A stretch of DNA of 10,693 bases, from the NCBI GenBank assembly GCA_003132905.1, contig PKZC01000050.1, positions 1 to 10,693 on the forward strand. The letters run 5' to 3'. The position numbers and the translations under genes were made by a program. Each line of letters starts with the position of its first letter. Within the stretch, counting starts at the first letter, position 1. Below the pieces are notes generated by a model, which searched no databases, was not told where the DNA came from, and worked only from the letters and a program-made list of their open reading frames with translations. Below, in pieces: positions 1 to 6,071 of this stretch. The DNA comes from Bryobacterales bacterium. Lineage in GTDB: Bacteria > Acidobacteriota > Terriglobia > Bryobacterales > Bryobacteraceae.

Positions 1-1067
1 TCCGCCGTTTCGTCATCGAGAACGCCCTCTATTGGTTGACTGAATATCACATTGACGGCTTGCGACTGGACGCCATCCACGGAATCTTCGACTTCAGCGC
101 CCGCCATATTATGGCGGAACTTCGGGACCGATTTCATGAACAAGCCGCCGCATTGGGACGGCAGGCGTGGATCATTGCAGAAAGCGATCTCAACGATGTG
201 CGCGTACTGCATTCGCACGCCTCGGGTGGCTACGCCATTGACGCCCAATGGCTGGACGAATTCCACCATGCGGTGCGCACTTACCTGACCGGCGCGAATC
301 GGGCATATTTAGCCGGTTTCGGCGAGTTGCGGCACATCCAAAAAGCCATCACCGACGGCTTTGTTCACGACGGCGGTTACTCGTCATTCCGGCGAAGGCA
401 CTTTGGGAGCTCTTCGAGGGATCTGCCGGGCGACCGTTTTGTGGCATTCATTCAAAATCACGATCAAGTGGCCAACACCAGCCAGGGCGCGCGTTTGTCC
501 CACCTGATCTCGATGGAGCAATACAAAATCGCGGTAGCGCTGCTCATGTGTGCTCCTTCCTTGCCACTGCTGTTCATGGGCGAGGAGTTTGCCGAGACAA
601 ATCCGTTCCTGTACTTCACCAGTCATGGTGATCCCGGACTTTCCCGGTCGGTAAGCGAAGGCCGTTGGAAGGAATTTGAAGAGTTCACCGTAGCGGGTGA
701 TTTTGTTGATCCTCAGTCGGGGGAAGCTTTCGAACGATCGAAGCTCACTTGGAACCTAGTGGAGGAACCCAGCCACCGCGCTGTTCTCAAACTGTATTGC
801 GAGCTCATTCAGCTTCGCAAACACTGGCCCTGCCTTCACAACGGCCGTAAAAATTTAACGCGCGTTGACTTCGACGAGAAAGAGCGATGGCTTCGGATGG
901 AACGAGGAGACCCGTCGGGTTGCCGCGCCGTGCTGGTTTGCAATTTCTCGGATAAAGATATGAGCTCTAATTGCCACGGTTCAGATCTCAAATTTTCTAC
1001 CGGACAGCCCGGGGAACCCGACGTGGTCCCCGGGTGCAGCGCGTCACTTTATATCGGCCACCGCTAG
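1..1067 (+). CDS. treZ: Malto-oligosyltrehalose trehalohydrolase, C-terminal part (5' end outside window)
   Basis: GH13-family enzyme that hydrolyses the alpha-1,4 bond next to the trehalose end of maltooligosyl-trehalose, releasing free trehalose (TreY-TreZ pathway from glycogen or maltodextrin; cytoplasmic). The frame is open from base 3, so the gene enters from the left; 354 codons remain of the usual roughly 580-620, leaving out the N-terminal carbohydrate-binding domain and the first part of the barrel. Visible GH13 motifs: DGLRLDAIH with the nucleophile Asp at bases 69-71; IIAESDLND with the acid/base Glu at 180-182; FIQNHDQVANTSQGAR with the third catalytic Asp at 462-464. FMGEEFAETNPF follows, then the C-terminal beta domain. 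The QNHDQV and ESDLND forms favour TreZ over the glycogen branching enzyme. The TTG at 36 is internal, not a start. treY and possibly treX/glgX would be expected to the left, which cannot be seen. The TAG stop shares CTAG with the stop of the opposing gene. Confidence 0.93.
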   Translation, partial: RRFVIENALYWLTEYHIDGLRLDAIHGIFDFSARHIMAELRDRFHEQAAALGRQAWIIAESDLNDVRVLHSHASGGYAIDAQWLDEFHHAVRTYLTGANRAYLAGFGELRHIQKAITDGFVHDGGYSSFRRRHFGSSSRDLPGDRFVAFIQNHDQVANTSQGARLSHLISMEQYKIAVALLMCAPSLPLLFMGEEFAETNPFLYFTSHGDPGLSRSVSEGRWKEFEEFTVAGDFVDPQSGEAFERSKLTWNLVEEPSHRAVLKLYCELIQLRKHWPCLHNGRKNLTRVDFDEKERWLRMERGDPSGCRAVLVCNFSDKDMSSNCHGSDLKFSTGQPGEPDVVPGCSASLYIGHR

Positions 1068-1639
1068 GCTTTGGACGCCATCGTCCTGGATCGCGGCCGG
1101 TCGCTAGTGGCGAAATCAGCCTTCGCCTCGGTAGTTGCGGACACATCTTCGGCGCCCGTCTGCTCCAGGATCTCCCGCGCCGACTTCACCCATTCCCGAT
1201 CGTCGCAATGCACCGAGAGTAGGATCCCGCCCTTGCGGATCCGTCCCTCATAACGTTTGGCTTCATACTCGGGAGTTCCCAGCCCAGCCAGCGCGCCTGC
1301 AATTCCGCCCAGCACGCCGCCCACGCCGATGCCGCTCAATACCGCCATAATCGGGCCCGCTGCGACGAAGAGCCCCAGTCCGGGAATCGCCAACAAGCCC
1401 ACTCCGGCTAACCAGCCGAGAATGCCACCGACGACCGCGCCACCACCGGCGCCGGCCGCCGTACCTTCCGGGGCTTTCGTGTTTCGTTCCAAAGCCAGAT
1501 CCTTGGTGCCCGTGTTGTCGGGAAACAAGATCGAAATATCCGTGCTGCGAAAGCCAGCGAGCTTCAATCCATGGACCGCGTTCTCCGCGTCCAGCTGGCT
1601 GCTATAAATGCCAAAAACCGCTTTGTTTCTTGCCGACAT
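1064..1639 (-). CDS. Glycine-zipper general stress-type membrane protein (17M/YflT-like)
   Basis: Encodes 191 aa. Residues 6-39 form a beta-alpha-beta-like segment (AVFGIYSSQLDAENAV...), followed by a very Gly/Ala-rich hydrophobic block at about 62-121 with repeated GxxxG spacing, enough for two close-packed membrane helices. A second globular segment at about 123-168 starts GTPEYEAKRYEGRIRKGG and contains GILLSVHCDD. This N-half / glycine zipper / C-half layout matches proteins commonly annotated as general stress protein 17M-like, low-temperature-induced or DUF3341/ActD-like; the exact family name is from memory and the biochemical role is unknown. The start was chosen at the ATG preceded by AAGGAG with a 6-base spacer, rather than at an in-frame codon 96 bases further upstream, which would add a non-conserved Arg-rich stretch. 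It converges on treZ and is probably monocistronic. Low-complexity tail at 170-191. Confidence 0.8.
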   Translation of the reverse strand: MSARNKAVFGIYSSQLDAENAVHGLKLAGFRSTDISILFPDNTGTKDLALERNTKAPEGTAAGAGGGAVVGGILGWLAGVGLLAIPGLGLFVAAGPIMAVLSGIGVGGVLGGIAGALAGLGTPEYEAKRYEGRIRKGGILLSVHCDDREWVKSAREILEQTGAEDVSATTEAKADFATSDRPRSRTMASKA

Positions 1640-1914
1640 GACCGACTCCTTCTTCCTTCCTAGGCTTGTGGTATAAGCGTGCCTGCTTACGCACGGACCA
1701 CGCCCCACTCCACCAGGACGCGGTTCCCGGCACACTTCTTAAATCCGCTTAATCATATTGCAAACCGATGGCCTTCTGGATCTAGTACTGTTGGCTCGGC
1801 AGAGCGTAGAGAAAATACCGAGTTGGACGTCGCCGCGTGGAAATTCTTCCGGTTTCTCACGGTTTCAAAATCCAAAGTAGAATTCGTCGGCTTCCTGGCG
1901 TCTATACAGCGAAC
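1640..1914. other. Divergent intergenic spacer, no gene
   Basis: This 275-bp spacer lies between the start of the glycine-zipper gene (-) and the ABC exporter (+) and must hold promoters for both, yet no well-matched sigma70 -35/-10 pair stands out. On the minus strand TATGAT (near 1755) is an acceptable -10 without a good -35. On the plus strand TATACA at 1903-1908 sits 7 bases before the exporter ATG. A short inverted repeat, CGTGC/GCACG with an 8-base loop, lies near 1678-1695. No small ORF with a credible ribosome site was seen. Confidence 0.5.
1646..1651 (-). promoter_or_regulatory. Shine-Dalgarno site fixing the start of the glycine-zipper protein
   Basis: Read on the minus strand, AAGGAG lies 6 bases before the ATG at 1639-1637. 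No comparable site precedes the longer upstream reading, so this decides the start. Confidence 0.75.
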
Positions 1915-3735
1915 ATGGAGAAAAGTGCCAGTAGTTCCAAGGGTTTCACCATCACCAGCCTGCTTCGGCCCCATCTGAAGCTGTTAGTGGTCGGGTTCGT
2001 CGGAGTTTTGGGCGAGGGTGTGGCCAACCTACTGGAACCATGGCCGCTGAAAGTCGTACTCGACAACGTGCTCAAGTCCAAACCCGCCCAGGGCTGGCTG
2101 AACACCTGGATCCTATCGTTGTTCGGTCACAACACATTGGGAGTGTTGAACTTCGCGGCGTTGGCCGTCCTTGTCATTGCGATTGTGGGCGCCGGTTGTT
2201 CCTACGTCGAAAAATATGTCACCACGAGCGTAGGCCAATGGGTGACCCACGATCTGCGCCGCACGCTGTACTCGCACATCCAGCGTCTTTCTCTGGCGTA
2301 TCACGACCACAAGCAAACCGGCGATCTTATCAGCCGCGTCACCGGCGATATCGACGCTATCCAGAGCTTCATCGTCTCGGGTCTTCTGGATGCGATGATC
2401 AATAGCCTCACGCTCGTCGGCATGTTGGGCGTGATGCTCTATCTGAACTGGCAATTTACCCTGATCGCCCTCTCGGTGGCGCCATTCCTTTTTCTTGTGG
2501 TCTTCTCTTACCCCCGCCGCATCAAGAATGCATCGCGCGAAGTTCGCAAGAAGGAAGGCGAAATCGTGTCGGTGATGCAGGAGGTGCTTTCCTCCATCCA
2601 CGTTGTCAAAGCTTTCGCACGCGAAGATTACGAACAAAAGCGCTTAGAGGAAGAGAGCCTGGAAGGCGTCGAGATCGGGCTGCGTGCGCGGTCGCTGAAG
2701 GCCAAACTGTCGCCGCTGGTGGAAGTAATCGTCGCTGTCGGCACCTGCCTGGTGCTGTGGTTCGGGGCTCGTATGGTTCTGAGCGGAGCTCTTTCCGCGG
2801 GATCGCTGGTGGTTTTCATTCTGTACTTGGGCAAGATGTACAAGCCTATGCAGCAGCTATCGAAAATGACCGACGCTTACTCGAAGGCCGTGGTGGGATA
2901 CGAACGCATCCGCGAAATTTTCGAGACTGACAACGAGATCAAGGACATGCCGGGAGCGCGCCGCGCACCGAAGTTCAAAGGCCAGATCGATTTCGAGAAC
3001 GTAAACTTCGGGTACGAGCCGGCCACGCTGGTCTTGAAGGATTTGAGTTTTCACATCGAACCGGGACAAGTGGCCGCGCTGGTTGGGCCCACCGGCGCAG
3101 GCAAGAGCACCATCATCAGCCTGATCCCGCGCTTTTACGATCCTACTTCGGGCGTAGTGAAGGTAGACGGCCAGGACGTCCGCCGCTTCCAGCAAAAATC
3201 GCTGCGGCAACAGATCAGCTTCGTTTTACAAGAGACCGTGCTGTTCCATGGCCCCATCTGGAACAACATTGCGTATGGGAAGCCGGAAGCAACGCGTTCC
3301 GAGATTTTGCGCGCCGCCGAGATGGCGAATGCGCATGAGTTTATCGACAAGCTGCCCGATGGTTACAACACGATTTTAGGCGAGCGCGGCGTTACGCTCT
3401 CCGGAGGCCAGCGTCAGCGAATCGCCATCGCGCGCGCTATCATTCGCAACACCCCGATTCTCATCCTGGATGAGCCGAGCTCCGGGCTGGACGCGGCCTC
3501 CGAAAAGCTGGTCTTCGAAGCGCTCGATCGATTGATGGAAGGCAAGACTTCCATCGTAATCGCTCACCGGCTTTCTACGATACGCCGCGCGAACTGTATC
3601 TTCGTGCTGAAGGATGGCAGCATCGTCGAACGGGGCAACCACGACGAACTGATGGCCGCAGGCGGACTCTATTCGGAGCTGCACGACATCCAGTTTCAGC
3701 CGGAAGAGCTGCAGCTTTCAGAACCACGATCTTGA
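1915..3735 (+). CDS. MsbA-like ABC exporter, fused permease and ATPase half-transporter
   Basis: This 606-aa half-transporter probably works as a homodimer in the inner membrane, exporting a lipid, drug or other hydrophobic molecule; the substrate cannot be read from sequence. The transmembrane domain covers about residues 15-320, with hydrophobic segments near 20-45, 75-97, 155-200 and 275-305 and a typical exporter coupling stretch (GDLISRVTGDIDAIQSF). The ATPase domain from about 362 is complete: A-loop FENVNFGYEP, Walker A GPTGAGKST at 391-399, Q-loop Gln439, signature LSGGQRQR at 495-502, Walker B ILILDEP with D519/E520, D-loop SSGLD, and H-loop His551. The ATG at 1915 was chosen because the N-terminus then matches exporter length. 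A GTG 78 bases upstream would extend the frame but adds an unlikely Arg-rich leader. No Shine-Dalgarno precedes either. The stop lies 7 bp from the stop of the opposing gene. Confidence 0.92.
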   Translation: MEKSASSSKGFTITSLLRPHLKLLVVGFVGVLGEGVANLLEPWPLKVVLDNVLKSKPAQGWLNTWILSLFGHNTLGVLNFAALAVLVIAIVGAGCSYVEKYVTTSVGQWVTHDLRRTLYSHIQRLSLAYHDHKQTGDLISRVTGDIDAIQSFIVSGLLDAMINSLTLVGMLGVMLYLNWQFTLIALSVAPFLFLVVFSYPRRIKNASREVRKKEGEIVSVMQEVLSSIHVVKAFAREDYEQKRLEEESLEGVEIGLRARSLKAKLSPLVEVIVAVGTCLVLWFGARMVLSGALSAGSLVVFILYLGKMYKPMQQLSKMTDAYSKAVVGYERIREIFETDNEIKDMPGARRAPKFKGQIDFENVNFGYEPATLVLKDLSFHIEPGQVAALVGPTGAGKSTIISLIPRFYDPTSGVVKVDGQDVRRFQQKSLRQQISFVLQETVLFHGPIWNNIAYGKPEATRSEILRAAEMANAHEFIDKLPDGYNTILGERGVTLSGGQRQRIAIARAIIRNTPILILDEPSSGLDAASEKLVFEALDRLMEGKTSIVIAHRLSTIRRANCIFVLKDGSIVERGNHDELMAAGGLYSELHDIQFQPEELQLSEPRS

Positions 3736-3742
3736 TAGCGCC

Positions 3743-4777
3743 CTACAACTTCTTCAACTCGGCAATTCGCTGCTCGAAATCCGTAGTGAATCCATCCAGT
3801 TCCCGGCCTTCATAGCCGGCTGAACGAAACGCATCCCGTATTTGATCCTGGGAAAGCTGACCCAATAGATCGCCGATCCAGCGCGCATTCTGACGGGGAA
3901 TGTCGCGCCCGATCCACCGCATGCCCATCCGGCTGAAGAATTCGTGAGGATTAAACAGGATCACCATCGCGGGTCGGCTGGGCACGTTGAAATCGACGAA
4001 CTCGGGCCGTTCTTTCTTGATGAACTTGGAACGCGTATAGGCCCGCAAGTTTCCTTTTGACTTAGTGTGCGAAAGCCCGCGCCCGGTTGTGCCAAAGCTC
4101 GCCCCCAGGTCGCTCACTTCGTAAACGCGCTTATCGCCGTCATCCTTGCGTTTTTCATCGCGGATGGCATTGTTCTCGTCCTTGAGATCCCAGTTGTTGA
4201 TGACAGCCATCATTACGCGCAATCCGTCCAATTCGCGCGTGCCGACGAAGGGATTGGTGCGCCAACTCCAAATATCTACTTTCTTCTCGCCTTGCTCTCG
4301 TTTCAGGCGGACGTTCCGCATCACGCCGCCCGCCTCAATCAGCTTTTGCCCGCGGTGTACCCGTTCTGGCAACCCAGTAACACGCACTTCTGGCAGGAAG
4401 TAATCTTCATCGGCGTGGAACCCGATAGCCCAGACGAAACGGGACGCCACGGTTTCCGGCCGCGCCTCCGCGCCGAGCTTGATTTTCCACTTGACGCCCT
4501 CTTCATCCCGCACATCGTACTTGGGATTAGTTCCATCCAGATCCTCTTTCACGAATGTGAATGGACCCTTGGGCTCGTGCTCCTTGGCGCCTGGACCATA
4601 GAAGAGGTTTTCCGTTGGAATGTCTTTCGGCTCGCGCCACAACTCGGTGAGGACCGGCTGTGTAATTTCTCCTGCCGCGCCCGGCGCAACGTAACGTTTT
4701 TGCGCGATCGCTGCCGGCCCGCCGGCTAGAGCCGCCAGCACCCAAACCCCTGTAAGTGTCTTTCCGCTGATACGCAT
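3743..4777 (-). CDS. Predicted secreted protein of unknown family with kinase-like residue pattern
   Basis: Encodes 344 aa with an N-terminal signal peptide: basic MRISGK, hydrophobic VWVLAALAGG, cleavage probably after AIA at about residue 25. No further membrane helices. I do not recognise a named family. Residues recall the protein-kinase-like superfamily (HipA / PI3-4-kinase / FAM20 type): KWKIKLG (96-102) as a possible nucleotide-binding Lys strand, a possible helix-C Glu at 108 (RPETVASRFVWAIG), NNWDLKDENN (195-203) as a D-x-K-x-x-N catalytic loop, and VSDLGASFG (221-229) as the metal-binding DFG equivalent. This assignment is inference; HRGQKL and GRGLSHTKSKGN could be other binding loops. 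The ATG at 4777 has GGAGG 9 bases upstream; an ATG 24 bases further up would place that ribosome site inside the coding region. Divergent from the PLD-like gene and convergent with the ABC exporter. Confidence 0.75.
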   Translation of the reverse strand: MRISGKTLTGVWVLAALAGGPAAIAQKRYVAPGAAGEITQPVLTELWREPKDIPTENLFYGPGAKEHEPKGPFTFVKEDLDGTNPKYDVRDEEGVKWKIKLGAEARPETVASRFVWAIGFHADEDYFLPEVRVTGLPERVHRGQKLIEAGGVMRNVRLKREQGEKKVDIWSWRTNPFVGTRELDGLRVMMAVINNWDLKDENNAIRDEKRKDDGDKRVYEVSDLGASFGTTGRGLSHTKSKGNLRAYTRSKFIKKERPEFVDFNVPSRPAMVILFNPHEFFSRMGMRWIGRDIPRQNARWIGDLLGQLSQDQIRDAFRSAGYEGRELDGFTTDFEQRIAELKKL

Positions 4778-4786
4778 ACACGTCTT

Positions 4787-4791
4787 CCTCC
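4787..4791 (-). promoter_or_regulatory. Shine-Dalgarno site deciding the start of the secreted protein
   Basis: GGAGG on the minus strand, 9 bases before the ATG at 4777-4775. It falls inside the longer alternative frame starting at 4801, so the shorter start, which also gives a clean signal peptide, is preferred. Confidence 0.7.
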
Positions 4792-4805
4792 GAAATGGCA
4801 TTCAT

Positions 4806-4819
4806 CTTGATTAAGCAAG
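4806..4819. repeat. Near-palindrome CTTGATTAAGCAAG in the divergent spacer, candidate operator
   Basis: Twelve of 14 positions are self-complementary (CTTG-n-TTAA-n-CAAG). The element sits close to the middle of the 60-bp spacer between the secreted protein (-) and the PLD-like gene (+). Its position and symmetry suit a dimeric regulator acting on both genes, but no regulator is encoded in the window and one copy alone could be chance. A CACGTG hexamer at 4828-4833 is a second small palindrome in the same spacer. Confidence 0.3.
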
Positions 4820-4837
4820 AGTGTTGCCACGTGTTAC

Positions 4838-5983
4838 ATGGGAGGGAACTTGAAACTGCTGGTTCAGCCAGGCGATGGGGTCGCACCTCTGGTGGATGCG
4901 ATCAACGGGGCCAAAAGCCGCGTCGAAATCGCCATTTTCCGCTTTGATCGGAATGAAATCGAGAAAGCTTTGGCGAATGCCGCCGCGCGTGGCGTTTTCG
5001 TCCATGCCCTCATCGCCTACACCAATCGCGGAGGGGAACGAAATCTGCGGAAGCTCGAGATGCGTCTCCTGGAGGCGGGGATCACGGTGGCGCGGACGGC
5101 GGACGACCTGGTTCGCTATCACGACAAGTTCCTGATTATCGACCGGCGAGAGCTGTTTGTACTTTCCTTCAATTTCACTCATCTGGATATCGACCATAGC
5201 CGGTGTTTCGGATTGGTGACTACCGACGCAAAATTGGTAGCCGAAGCGGTGAAGCTTTTCGAAGCGGACACGAAACGACAGCCTTATGTTTCCGGTCTTT
5301 CGAACTTCGTAGTCAGCCCGGTGAACGCCCGGAAGGAGCTCACGGCCTTTATTCGGGGCGCAAAGAAAGAGTTGTTGATCTACGATCCGGAGATCAGCGA
5401 TCCTGCCATTCTGCGATTACTGGATGCCCGGGCCCAGGCCAATGTGGAGATAAAGATCATCGGCCGCATCAGCCGGAGTAACCCAAAACTTGTGATCCGC
5501 AAACTTTCGATCATGCGCCTTCACACGCGTACCATTGTTCGGGACGGCAGCCACGCCTTTGTTGGAAGCCAGAGCTTGCGCGAGATGGAACTGGGTTCGC
5601 GGCGTGAAGTGGGCATCATTTTTCGGGATAAGAAGATTGTCAGTGTGCTCGCGAAGACTTTCCAGGACGATTGGGCCGCCATTGAGCGCGCCGCCCAGCA
5701 GCCCGCTCAGAAAGAAGTCGCGCCAGCTGTGACGCCGCAAGACGATGCCGCGCAATTGGCCAAAGTAGCCAAGAAGGTGGCCAAGGCTATTACGAAAGAC
5801 CTGCCTCCGGTGGCGTCCGTGCTCCGTGTCGTGGTGCGCGAAATGGTTGGTGAAAATGGGAATCTGGACCTTGAAAGCGTCGTCATACAGGAGAGCGTTC
5901 AAGATGCCGTCAACGAGGCCGTGAAGGAGGCGGTTCGCGACGCGGTGGAAACTGCGGTGGAACAGAACGGCCCCTCTCAGTAG
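4838..5983 (+). CDS. Phospholipase D-like protein (cardiolipin synthase-type fold) with repetitive helical tail
   Basis: This 381-aa protein has two PLD-type half-domains. The first HKD motif is canonical: YHDKFLIID with H95, K97, D102, followed by S110/N112. The second is RLHTRTIVRD with H229 and D236, but the Lys is Arg231, then GSQS (243-246) and REVG. Family members hydrolyse or transfer phosphodiester bonds (phospholipids, sometimes nucleic acid). No signal peptide or membrane helix, so it is probably cytoplasmic or peripheral. Residues about 300-376 form a charged, Ala/Val-rich amphipathic tail ending in a four-residue repeat (DAVNEAVKEAVRDAVETAV) that is not part of the PLD fold. Start uncertain: the ATG at 4838 has no ribosome site, whereas the TTG at 4850 follows GGAGG by only 4 bases and would give MKLLVQPGDG; the frame and product are the same. 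pgm follows 88 bp downstream on the same strand and could be co-transcribed. Confidence 0.82.
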   Translation: MGGNLKLLVQPGDGVAPLVDAINGAKSRVEIAIFRFDRNEIEKALANAAARGVFVHALIAYTNRGGERNLRKLEMRLLEAGITVARTADDLVRYHDKFLIIDRRELFVLSFNFTHLDIDHSRCFGLVTTDAKLVAEAVKLFEADTKRQPYVSGLSNFVVSPVNARKELTAFIRGAKKELLIYDPEISDPAILRLLDARAQANVEIKIIGRISRSNPKLVIRKLSIMRLHTRTIVRDGSHAFVGSQSLREMELGSRREVGIIFRDKKIVSVLAKTFQDDWAAIERAAQQPAQKEVAPAVTPQDDAAQLAKVAKKVAKAITKDLPPVASVLRVVVREMVGENGNLDLESVVIQESVQDAVNEAVKEAVRDAVETAVEQNGPSQ

Positions 5984-6058
5984 CCCGGCTCCGCTCACTA
6001 GCCCCTCAATGAATGGGTTCCCCAGTATGTGGCCTCCCGATATGTAAACCTGAAGTTC

Positions 6059-6065
6059 AGAGGAG
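6059..6065 (+). promoter_or_regulatory. Strong Shine-Dalgarno site of pgm
   Basis: AGAGGAG with a 6-base spacer to the ATG at 6072. Its first two bases are also the end of a perfect 11-base inverted repeat, CTGAAGTTCAG, at 6050-6060. Confidence 0.75.
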
Positions 6066-6071
6066 TCTACA

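Noticed and set aside
1678..1695. Short inverted repeat CGTGC/GCACG as a terminator or operator
   Set aside because: A five-base stem with an eight-base loop and no T-tract. It lies in a promoter spacer, not after a gene.
1837..1914. GTG upstream extension of the ABC exporter
   Set aside because: It adds 26 residues unlike exporter N-termini and has no ribosome site. The ATG at 1915 gives a normal length.
4067..4729. Plus-strand open frame of 220 codons opposite the secreted protein
   Set aside because: The minus strand has a signal peptide, a good ribosome site and a coherent protein. The plus frame has none of these.
5984..6071. Promoter or terminator between the PLD-like gene and pgm
   Set aside because: TTCCCC and TATGTA have 17-base spacing but match the sigma70 consensus at only about half of the positions, and no stem with a T-tract was found.
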